Below, one piece after another: positions 14,112-22,714 of a DNA stretch of 64,000 bases. Made by a program: the position numbers and the translations under genes. The stretch's first letter is position 1, and each line of letters starts with the position of its first letter. Under the pieces are notes generated by a model that saw only the letters and a program-made list of their open reading frames with translations, had not been told where the DNA came from and ran no database searches. Source of the stretch: Saprospiraceae bacterium (lineage in GTDB: Bacteria; Bacteroidota; Bacteroidia; Chitinophagales; Saprospiraceae); NCBI GenBank assembly GCA_025055285.1, contig JANWXM010000003.1, positions 32,714-96,713 on the forward strand, read 5' to 3'.

Positions 14112-16985
14112 CTACTTTACTTCGGGCAATAAAATGTAAATGCCCAATACGTCCATGGGCAAAACGGGTTCTACTACTTCATACTGGCTGCCGTTTACTA
14201 GCTTTCTAAAGCGGGTATGGCTTTCCACTAAGTGTTGGGCCCGCTGCAAGGCCACCGGGTCGGTTACCTGTCGGAACGTCGTTTCATCGGTTACCCATTG
14301 CATTTCCTCCTCGAGCCAGTATGCTTGTTCTGCTTTTTCCATGTTTTGGGTTGGCACAGCCTGCATCAAGAGGCTTTTTGCTGTTTCATAATTAATAAAC
14401 TGCTGTTGGCTTAAGTCTCCTTCGTATCCCCAGAGCCACATTTCTTCGGCTACGATTTGTTTGCTGCCGGATTTTTCGGCAATAACATTTCGCACACGGA
14501 ACTGAAACAGGACGGTTTTTTGCTGTACATGTTTTGTGCGTAGTACCGCTGCTCGCGCTGCGCGTTGTTCACGGCCGTGCAGTGCCTGGTTGATGACATA
14601 GTGGGCCAGGTGCTCGGTAAAGGGATGATTTCGACCGATGTATTGGTACCCGACAGGCGTGGGCGATTTAAAGGAAATGACGATTTCATTTTTATGCGTA
14701 AGTAAATCTTTTAGCCGCTGCGGGATATTAGTGGTATACACTGTGTAGCCTTCTTTCTTAGCATTTACCTGCACGCCCATGAAGCGCAGGGTATCTACCA
14801 CAAACTGTTCTACTGCTTTTGTATCGCCAATGGCTTCGTCCACCTCGCACAGGTCGGCTTCTATTTCATCGGCCTTGATGGCGTTTTGTGCAAATATGCT
14901 GCGCGACGCTTTTTCACGCTGTTCGGCTGCTTCAAAAGCTTTGGCCACGCGGTTTTTCTCCGCTTCGATTTCTTCGGCTTCAAACAACGAAAGCTGGCGA
15001 GAGACTTGTCTGACGGAGACGTTCGGCCTCAAAAGGATGGCGTTGGTAACGGCTTCCATTACCGAAGCGCTGTTTTCGGGGAAGGGAACCGAGATACCGA
15101 TGGAACGCCTGATTTCTCTGGCCTTTCGGAGCAGTACTTCCAGCACCACCCCGTCAATGGGGTTGTTGCTGCCGTAGAGCAAAGCTACTTGCACGATTTT
15201 GGAGGGTTGTCCGAAGCGATCAATTCGGCCTTCGCGTTGTTCCAATCGGTTAGGGTTCCAGGGCAGGTCGTAATGGAGCAGCGCATTAAAACCTTCTTGT
15301 AGGTTGATGCCCTCGCTGAGGCAGTCGGTAGCAATCAGGAGGCGCCTTTCCGATTTGTTCATTTCGGCGATTTTCTCCCTGCGCAGTTCATCGTTCAGCT
15401 CGCTGGTTACGATTTCGATGTGCAGGTTCTTGTATTCTTTATCGTTCAGGTTATCTTTAAAAATATCGCCTAAGTAATTGGCCGTTTGAATATATCGGCA
15501 GAACACAATAGGATTGTATCCCTCTTTCAAAAAGTTTTTGATGATCTGGAGCGCCTCTTTTGCCTTGTGGTCGTATGCGATGCCATAGAGCGCCTCCATG
15601 CGTTTGGCAAAGGCCCGCAGGCGTCTGGACTCAGCATCTCTCACTGGTTCCGCGTTGCCCAGCACCGACAGGGGGAGGTTGTCGTCCGTTGCGTAGTCGC
15701 TATCCAACACACTTTGCTCTTCGGCTTCGTTGGCCTGCTCAATTTCTTGTTCGGGACTGTCTTCTTCCTCTATGATTTGTTTCTTTTGGGCTTTTTTTAA
15801 GAGCATGGAAACACCTGCGGCGGGGCTGCTCATCACCCCTCGCAGCAGGGCCAAGGCATCCCAATAATTGTAGCGCTGTTTGCGCAGGTCGCCAGTCTGG
15901 TGGGCTATTGTTTCGCGAGCATAGGAGAGTATTTCATTAAATAGTTCAGCATAGGCTGCTCCCATTACATAGTCTCTGTCTATGGAATTTCGCTCCGGGA
16001 AGTGTGTTTCTTCATTGAGCCATTTCACTACATCCGCTCTTCGTCTCTGGATATAGTATTTGGCAATTTCTTTTCGTTCTGCTTCACTGGATGAAACGAC
16101 ATCTATTTTTTCAAAATCCTTTTTGAGCAAGCCCAATAGTGAGCGGAATTCCTCGTCTTTGCCACTGTGCGGAGTAGCTGTGAGCAGGACTAAATGTTGA
16201 TTTTCCTTTTTGGAGATGTCATGAATTAAGTGATAGCGCAACTGCTGGGCGTTGTTGGCGCCGGCTGGTTTGGCACAAGTGTGGGCTTCATCTACAATAA
16301 TGAGTTCGGGGCAATGATCAATAAAGACCTGGCGTTTGGCGCCTGTTTTGATGTATTCAATAGAAATGATTTGAAAGGGGAATGCACGGAAAATGTTCTC
16401 GTGTGTGCGTATCTGTCGCTCCAGCGCAGTGGCTGTACCGGAGCGTATGATTGCGGCTTCGATGCCGAATTTGCTTTTTAGTTCATCCTGCCACTGGTCG
16501 CACAGGTGCGGCAGGCACACTACGGCAAAGCGTTTGATTTCCTTTCGTTCGTAGAGTTCCTTGGCTATGAGTAAAGCTTCTATGGTTTTACCTACCCCCA
16601 CATCATCGGCAATGAGCAAGCGGGTTGTCCTTTGCTTAAGCGCCATGATCAGAGGAACCATCTGGTACGAGCGTGGTCGGAAAGAAAGTTTTCCCAGGCA
16701 GCGAAAAGGGCCTGCTGCATTGCGGAAAGAAAGACGGGCGGCGTTGAAGAGTAGTTTAGCCGAAGTAAAGTCACCTATGTCGCTGGCCGATGGTTTTATG
16801 AAATGATAGGGTTGCGGCTCTTCGTCCTTTTCGGCTACGGGAAGAAAGATTCCAGTGATTTCTTCGTCGGAACCCCCTAGTGGTTTCAATAGAAGCACGT
16901 CGGCCTCGTCGGATGGCAAAACTACCCAGGGTCTGTTGCGCAGCGTCACAAGACTTCCGGGTTTGAAATCAAATTTCGGTGTCAT
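14112..16985 (-). CDS. SNF2/RapA-type helicase, DrmD-like
   Basis: A 957-residue superfamily 2 ATPase. The N-terminus (FKPGSLVTLRNRPWVVLPS) is typical of RapA/DrmD-type proteins. Helicase motifs in order are Walker A ADDVGVGKT (about residues 125-133), DEAH in LIIVDEAHTC (about 232), LLTATPHSG, and the C-terminal lobe with LLIATDCLSEGINLQ and NRLEQREGRIDRFGQ. In class 1 DISARM the equivalent protein, DrmD, precedes the adenine methylase, as it does here. The ATG overlaps the stop of the helicase-nuclease gene by 4 bases (ATGA), which suggests translational coupling. It probably acts with its neighbours on incoming DNA. The SNF2 helicase assignment is secure; DrmD equivalence is inferred from similarity and gene order. 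Confidence 0.87.
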   Translation of the reverse strand: MTPKFDFKPGSLVTLRNRPWVVLPSDEADVLLLKPLGGSDEEITGIFLPVAEKDEEPQPYHFIKPSASDIGDFTSAKLLFNAARLSFRNAAGPFRCLGKLSFRPRSYQMVPLIMALKQRTTRLLIADDVGVGKTIEALLIAKELYERKEIKRFAVVCLPHLCDQWQDELKSKFGIEAAIIRSGTATALERQIRTHENIFRAFPFQIISIEYIKTGAKRQVFIDHCPELIIVDEAHTCAKPAGANNAQQLRYHLIHDISKKENQHLVLLTATPHSGKDEEFRSLLGLLKKDFEKIDVVSSSEAERKEIAKYYIQRRRADVVKWLNEETHFPERNSIDRDYVMGAAYAELFNEILSYARETIAHQTGDLRKQRYNYWDALALLRGVMSSPAAGVSMLLKKAQKKQIIEEEDSPEQEIEQANEAEEQSVLDSDYATDDNLPLSVLGNAEPVRDAESRRLRAFAKRMEALYGIAYDHKAKEALQIIKNFLKEGYNPIVFCRYIQTANYLGDIFKDNLNDKEYKNLHIEIVTSELNDELRREKIAEMNKSERRLLIATDCLSEGINLQEGFNALLHYDLPWNPNRLEQREGRIDRFGQPSKIVQVALLYGSNNPIDGVVLEVLLRKAREIRRSIGISVPFPENSASVMEAVTNAILLRPNVSVRQVSRQLSLFEAEEIEAEKNRVAKAFEAAEQREKASRSIFAQNAIKADEIEADLCEVDEAIGDTKAVEQFVVDTLRFMGVQVNAKKEGYTVYTTNIPQRLKDLLTHKNEIVISFKSPTPVGYQYIGRNHPFTEHLAHYVINQALHGREQRAARAAVLRTKHVQQKTVLFQFRVRNVIAEKSGSKQIVAEEMWLWGYEGDLSQQQFINYETAKSLLMQAVPTQNMEKAEQAYWLEEEMQWVTDETTFRQVTDPVALQRAQHLVESHTRFRKLVNGSQYEVVEPVLPMDVLGIYILLPEVK

Positions 16986-19900
16986 TTTTCTCTCACCTTT
17001 TTGAAAATATCGGGACGCTTAGCCACAAATTCTTCCAATGAGTCTCTGTAGTACCACGACAGCACTTGATATCCTGCATTTTTTAGCGCTGCTCTTTTTT
17101 CTGTGTCCTCTTTTTTGATAATTGGATCATCGTGTGGCGTACCGTCGCAGAAAACATAAATATTGGGTTTATAGAGAAAATCGGGCCGTACAAACATATT
17201 GTCAACTTTAGGCTGGGCTTCGTCGGGGAGTCTTAGACCGTTCTCATGCAGAAACTTCAGGAAGGATATTTCTGTGCTACTGTTGGGATCGCAGGCTGCC
17301 GCGATAAATTTGTAATGTTCATCGTAGCTATTGAAGGTTTTATTGGTAAGGATCTCCACCTTAGCCTGCATGAGTTGTTGCAGCGCGTGCTTGATCGTGT
17401 TCTTATCTATCTGTTGGTGATGCTGCTGATTGTAGTAGTTCAGTAAATCATCATAGGTAGCCGGTATGTACTTACCGCTTGCGTCCGGCTCAATTTCTTT
17501 TCCGTCTTTGCAGAAACAGATCTCATAAGCCTCCTTCATAATGGCAGCATACACATCGGGCCTTTCTACTATTTGCGACAGCACTCCCAGGCTTCCCTCT
17601 GATGCTTCGTAGATTAAAATATTGGGCGCCTCTTCTTCGCCCATGATGGTAGCGCCAATTTCATTTGGTTCTACCTGGAAGTAATTTTCAATGGCCCTCT
17701 TCATGGCATACATCAGCGTAATTACTCCCTTGCTACCCCCTTCCAGCGCTAATGCTTTGATGGGTTGTATGTACAGCGCATTGGCAGTATCAGAGGTAAA
17801 AAGTTTCACGTCTCTTACGCTGTCGCCATTTCCTTTTTCTATGAGTTCTTCTTTTTTCTTTTTGTTGAGCCAGTATCCATTGCTGAGGTTGAGCGTAAAT
17901 CCACTTTCTTTTGCGACTCGCCATTTCAAATTAAGCTTGAACAATCGGCAAGTGGGGATGTAGTGTATGTGCAACAGGTCTTCTCCGCTGACGTTTACCA
18001 GCCCTTCTATTACGTTGTCGAGGCCGCCATCAATAGCAAAATAGGTTTGAATGTCATAACCTTTTCTAATGCGCTCTTCTTCCTGGCAGGTAATGCGTTC
18101 TATTTGTTTTGACCTGGTTTCGCCCATTTCGAGCAGCGTAGTGTGTATGTGTTTGTTGGTGTCGAATTGTAGCGGCTCGTTGATGATGGGGTCTACCTCG
18201 TAGTTGTATTGGTCTCCGTAAAGAAAATATCCAGTTTTGGGACAAATTTTCCCTTTTTGCAGTTTAAGCTCGGGCTCAGTCATGATTAAGCGATCAACGC
18301 GATACTTGGCGCCGTCGTGGTAAATGATGTTTTGCGGGCCAAACTCACCTAACGCTACGAACCTGGCCCTTGAGATGAACTCGCCGCTCTCTTCACTAGT
18401 TTCCATGAAAGAACGAATGGGCAATCGGGTAAAATTGTAACCAGGCAAGAATCCCTCTGCTGCCAGATAGCGATAAGGATAAAATTCAGATTGTTCTTGG
18501 CTACCTGTATTTGCTTCTGCTGAGGCATTCAACAACAAGTCGCGCTGTCTTTCGGCCTGTTTCAGGATCTTGTAGGCTTCCTTTTTTTTCTCGTGATTGT
18601 CAGCATAAATTCTATTTTCAATGATGGAAGTGGCGGCTTTAATTTGCATTTGAGCGGCTCTATACAGTTTTCGCCAACGATTGAGCGAACTGTCGAAAGA
18701 GAGCAAGAAATTGTCAATGTGCTTCTTGATCCAATCGTCTGTAAACCAGGTCGGTTTTTTCCTTGCCAGATTGATTCTAAAATAAGAGTCTTCTATTACC
18801 TTTTTGTAGGAGTTCTGTATTTGTTCTTTATCCTTTTCGGTGAATTGTAAGGATTCAATGACCTCCTGCTTTAGGGGCAATCTTTCCAGGTCAGATTTTT
18901 CTACCAAATCACCGATGGAATTGTTTAGGACGCTTAACGGCCTTTTGCTCAGGATAGAGGCATTCAGGTGGCTCAACAACAGTTCTTCGTTCATCAAGTC
19001 TATTCGCGGAGGAGTAACGCTTCCCGCTACCATTAGTGCAGCGTGCTTGAAATAGTGTCGGTCGTGTGCACTGAAGTTAGAGCAATAGACCAACACCAAA
19101 GCTGCTTGACCGCTTCTACCCGCACGACCGCTGCGCTGTACGTAGTTGGCAGGTGAGGGAGGCACGTTGCGCATGTGAACGACGGAAAGGTCGGAAATAT
19201 CAATGCCCAATTCCATGGTAGGCGAACAGAAAAGGGCCCCGATTTTTCCTTCTCTAAATTCTTCTTCCCGTCGCTTCCTGGTTTCATTGCTAATCTGGCC
19301 GGTGTGCTCCCGGCCTTCGATAGGTTTAATATCCTGGAAGTTGGTCTTGTAAAATTTTTGGAAGTATGCGTTGGGCTTTTGCCTCGTGGTTTTGTAAGAA
19401 CGAGTCTTGATGAGGTCGGGAGTCAGGGTTTTGCCATCCCCCTTGCACCAAACGACGTTGTCAACTTTGAGTTGATAAATACTTGTTTCTTTCTCCTCTG
19501 CAGTTTTGGCAGATTTCTTCGAGAGCCATCCTCCTTCGACCAAAAGATCAAGTAATTGAGCTGTGAATTCAACGTACGCCCTTCTGTCTTTTACCAGGCT
19601 TTCCTGGCCAAACCTCTTGGCAACACTCCGCATATATCTTCCAAATACACTGCTATATCCTGCACTTACCGTGTACGCTATTTCTGTTAAAGAGGAAAGT
19701 TTCTCCAGGCGAATATGATTAGGACCTTCTAAAAGTTCATTTTCATCCAGCGTCCATGGCTTCTTGAGCTTTTCTTTAATTTTTCTGGCGTTAGATGAAA
19801 GAGCGCCTGCCTCGAGCATGGAAAATTTTAAGGCATAGGACTTTCGGAAAAAATCGAAGATTTGGTATAAAAACTCTTGCCTTTCGTCTGGGCTCATTGC

Positions 19901-22192
19901 GGCAAGTAAGCTATTCTCTCGCCATAAGGAATCATCTGAAACGGATTCTTGTAGGTATTTGTATTCAATTTTGAGCAAGGCACACTGCTCTAAGTTGGGC
20001 ATTACTACTCGCCAGCTTCTTCTCAAGTCATGCAGCAAGCGATACATGATGAAATCCCGGAAGGTCTCCTCATTTTCCTTTTTCGGCCCAGGAAAGGTTG
20101 ATGGTTGCTTAGCATACAGTTCTTGCGCAATGTTAAGGCATTCAGCCACTTTGTCGGCGATGTTGGTATAATCCAGCCTTTCATACTGCTCAAGTGCCTT
20201 TACAACAGCAGCACGCAATTGGCCAACCTGTATGAAGTCGTTGAAGTGGCCAGCCTGGAGAGACGCATCCTGTCGGTTGTCCGTGAAGCTCAGTAACTTC
20301 TGTTTTTCGGGCGCTTCACCAGAGGCATTCAGCTGAGTAATAGCCTCAAAAGATAAAACCGTCGTAGCCGTGCTTCGGCCCTCTCCACCGAGGGTCATCA
20401 ATTTTGTCCATTCTGCAGTTTTTGCATCAAAGATGGTTCCCGAGGTAGGATCAATCATCAAGGGAGTGGAAATAAACCAACCCTCAAACCATCCATTACC
20501 TTTATTTTCAGGAGGGCCTTCAAAAGAAAATTCGCCGGTTTGCTTGAACCAGATTTTTTGAGGCAATCTGCGCTCCCTTTCTTTTTTTAATTTGCGTATT
20601 CCGTCCTTTCTGGTTGAAGTGAACCAGGTGTCAGGCAACTCAGGGGTATCGCGTTCGGCATCCCAAACAGGTTCTTCATCTTCCGCGTGTTGAATGAAGA
20701 TATACCCCTCCTCGCTTCTAACTTCCTCCTCTTGATCTTCTTCCTCTATTATGTCATAAAATTTTCTCGGAGTTATGGTGGAGTCTTTGTAGTTGAGTTT
20801 AACGCAGTAGAATTCGTGCCCGGATGTTCTGCTGAATACTATGGGGAAGAGCATAGTATTCTTATCGTCGGCATACAGCCCGGCATCTAAAAATAGTTTC
20901 CGCGATTGCTGGTCACCTAATGTACCGTAAACCAAGCCAGTTTGCGCAATGAACTGGTGAATTCTATAAGGCAGGTAGTTCTTTTTTTTGTCAGGCGCTG
21001 TGTTTAGGCGGTTGGCCCATTCCAGAATTTGCCTTACATGGTTGAGGGTTTTTTCCAAGTCAGTGCCTGCATATTCCGATAGAAGTTCCGCTATTTTTTT
21101 AATTTCCATAGGTTTTCTACGCACCCATACGCCTTCCTTCCACTCCAGGGCGATGTTTTCCTCAATCCAGTTTGGTGTAGGATGTTTTTCAAAGTCATCA
21201 GCCGAGGCGTCCTTTGAGATGCCGTTTTCGATAGCCTTTTTTAGATCTTCCCGCGTAGGCGAAGTATTTCCACCGATACTTCGGATTAAATACTCATTTA
21301 CGACTTGGTCGGGCTGGATGTCCGTTCCAAAAATGATGGAAGCTACTTCTGCCACTTTTTGCCTCTGCTCCTGCAAGGTGGTAGCATCGCCAGAGACCAT
21401 GGTCGCGGATGTTCCCATGCAGATGACCTTATTTTTTGCTGCGGCCTTTATTCTTCTAATCAGCATAGATACATCCGATCCCTGTCGGCCGCGATAGGTA
21501 TGCAGTTCGTCAAAAACTAGATATTTGATGTTTTTCAAGAAATTCTCCCTGATTTCCGAGTCGCGTCCGCTCCTGGTCATCATCAACTCCAACATCACAT
21601 AGTTGGTAAGCAAGATGTGTGGAGGATTTTTCCTCAATTTTTCCCTCTGTTCTTCTGACTCCTGGCCCGTGTATTGGTCAAAAGTGATGGGAAAAGGCTT
21701 TTGATAGTTTTGCTCATATATCTTTTTAAATTTTTCAATTTCCTTGTACTGGGAATTGATCAAAGCATTCATCGGGTAGACTACCACTGCTAGGATCTTA
21801 TCTCTTGCAGACTCACCCTGATTAAGTACGTGGTTAAAAATAGTGGCCATGTAAGTTAGCGATTTGCCAGAGCCAGTTCCTGAGGTAACAATAAATTCCC
21901 TCCCAGACGTACCCAACCTTATGGCCTCCTCCTGGTGCCTGTACAGGTTTTTCCAGCCAGAAAAAATATTTTTAAATTCAGGGTCAAGCACACCTTCATC
22001 GCATAAGTCAGTTATTGGTTTAGAGCTCTCAAAGCTGGGATTGAATTGCACCAAAGGCTCGGGCCATAGTTTTCTATCCCCAATTTCAGACTCAACGAGT
22101 GCTGCAATCCTCGGGTCTTTTATGTTTTGAAAACTCTGGATATAAATTTTGTAATTATTGATTAAATTCTTGTGAAAATCAAGTATATTCAT
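16982..22192 (-). CDS. COG1205-type DEAD/H helicase with DUF1998-like region and C-terminal Vsr-like nuclease
   Basis: A 1736-residue protein, first gene of the operon. The N-terminal helicase core has Walker A TSGTGSGKS (about residue 103), a DELH box (about 227) and GTSATM; the second lobe has TMELGIDISDLSVVHMRNVP and YVQRSGRAGRSGQAAL (about residues 985-1030). This matches the YprA/MrfA/DrmA helicase group. A DUF1998-like region follows, with IGATIMGEEEAPNILIYEAS and a terminal LLNYYNQQHHQQIDKNTI segment. The usual cysteine pairs of that region are mostly absent (only CFC is seen). The last 80 residues (RPDFLYKPNIYVFCDGTPHDD...AGYQVLSWYY) look like a Vsr/DUF559-type PD-(D/E)XK nuclease. 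The protein may thus combine the DrmA and DrmB roles with a nuclease. Base composition is AT-richer than the surroundings, in keeping with horizontal transfer. Confidence 0.85.
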   Translation of the reverse strand: MNILDFHKNLINNYKIYIQSFQNIKDPRIAALVESEIGDRKLWPEPLVQFNPSFESSKPITDLCDEGVLDPEFKNIFSGWKNLYRHQEEAIRLGTSGREFIVTSGTGSGKSLTYMATIFNHVLNQGESARDKILAVVVYPMNALINSQYKEIEKFKKIYEQNYQKPFPITFDQYTGQESEEQREKLRKNPPHILLTNYVMLELMMTRSGRDSEIRENFLKNIKYLVFDELHTYRGRQGSDVSMLIRRIKAAAKNKVICMGTSATMVSGDATTLQEQRQKVAEVASIIFGTDIQPDQVVNEYLIRSIGGNTSPTREDLKKAIENGISKDASADDFEKHPTPNWIEENIALEWKEGVWVRRKPMEIKKIAELLSEYAGTDLEKTLNHVRQILEWANRLNTAPDKKKNYLPYRIHQFIAQTGLVYGTLGDQQSRKLFLDAGLYADDKNTMLFPIVFSRTSGHEFYCVKLNYKDSTITPRKFYDIIEEEDQEEEVRSEEGYIFIQHAEDEEPVWDAERDTPELPDTWFTSTRKDGIRKLKKERERRLPQKIWFKQTGEFSFEGPPENKGNGWFEGWFISTPLMIDPTSGTIFDAKTAEWTKLMTLGGEGRSTATTVLSFEAITQLNASGEAPEKQKLLSFTDNRQDASLQAGHFNDFIQVGQLRAAVVKALEQYERLDYTNIADKVAECLNIAQELYAKQPSTFPGPKKENEETFRDFIMYRLLHDLRRSWRVVMPNLEQCALLKIEYKYLQESVSDDSLWRENSLLAAMSPDERQEFLYQIFDFFRKSYALKFSMLEAGALSSNARKIKEKLKKPWTLDENELLEGPNHIRLEKLSSLTEIAYTVSAGYSSVFGRYMRSVAKRFGQESLVKDRRAYVEFTAQLLDLLVEGGWLSKKSAKTAEEKETSIYQLKVDNVVWCKGDGKTLTPDLIKTRSYKTTRQKPNAYFQKFYKTNFQDIKPIEGREHTGQISNETRKRREEEFREGKIGALFCSPTMELGIDISDLSVVHMRNVPPSPANYVQRSGRAGRSGQAALVLVYCSNFSAHDRHYFKHAALMVAGSVTPPRIDLMNEELLLSHLNASILSKRPLSVLNNSIGDLVEKSDLERLPLKQEVIESLQFTEKDKEQIQNSYKKVIEDSYFRINLARKKPTWFTDDWIKKHIDNFLLSFDSSLNRWRKLYRAAQMQIKAATSIIENRIYADNHEKKKEAYKILKQAERQRDLLLNASAEANTGSQEQSEFYPYRYLAAEGFLPGYNFTRLPIRSFMETSEESGEFISRARFVALGEFGPQNIIYHDGAKYRVDRLIMTEPELKLQKGKICPKTGYFLYGDQYNYEVDPIINEPLQFDTNKHIHTTLLEMGETRSKQIERITCQEEERIRKGYDIQTYFAIDGGLDNVIEGLVNVSGEDLLHIHYIPTCRLFKLNLKWRVAKESGFTLNLSNGYWLNKKKKEELIEKGNGDSVRDVKLFTSDTANALYIQPIKALALEGGSKGVITLMYAMKRAIENYFQVEPNEIGATIMGEEEAPNILIYEASEGSLGVLSQIVERPDVYAAIMKEAYEICFCKDGKEIEPDASGKYIPATYDDLLNYYNQQHHQQIDKNTIKHALQQLMQAKVEILTNKTFNSYDEHYKFIAAACDPNSSTEISFLKFLHENGLRLPDEAQPKVDNMFVRPDFLYKPNIYVFCDGTPHDDPIIKKEDTEKRAALKNAGYQVLSWYYRDSLEEFVAKRPDIFKKVREK

Positions 22193-22714
22193 ATATTAAT
22201 TTTTTAAAATATTTAATATGAAATTTGTTTCTAATCCCTATAAAGAGAGATATAAAAAAGCAATCGACTTGCCGAAACTGTGGATGCTAGAAGAGAGAAC
22301 AAAGTGAGGGTGTGTACCAAGTCCGACTAGGATAAACATTTTCCTATGCCGTTCGCGTTTAGGACAAAGATAAGCAATTCCTCTATCTATCAGGATCTTC
22401 TGTGTTATTTGCGCGAAAAGGAAGATAATGCTTAGGAGATCTTCGGCTCTTTTGAGTGACTTAGGATGGCTCTAAGCGGTCGGCGCTGGTACGTTTGTTC
22501 TAGAGGTCAACTGGGCCAGCTCTCCTATATTCTCATGCCAAAACTTTACCAGCAAAGCAGCACTTTTGCAGCGCGAGCGGCTGCATTTTGCTCCCGCACT
22601 AGAGGCGTTGCTGCGGCCCTGCCGGCTGCTGCGCGGCTTAAGTGCGCATTGAAGCTAACGAAAAGGTTGATTTTTTCGTTGTAATTAGACTTGACCATTC
22701 ATAACTTAAATTTC
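22193..22714. other. Divergent intergenic region between the defence operon and the aminopeptidase gene
   Basis: About 520 bases that must hold the promoters of both flanking transcripts. The first 70 bases next to the helicase start are very AT-rich. On the minus strand a TATCTTTG (complement of 22365-22372) matches the Bacteroidota -7 box TAnnTTTG but has no obvious -33 TTTG partner, so I only note it. No gene, repeat or RNA was recognised. Confidence 0.4.
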
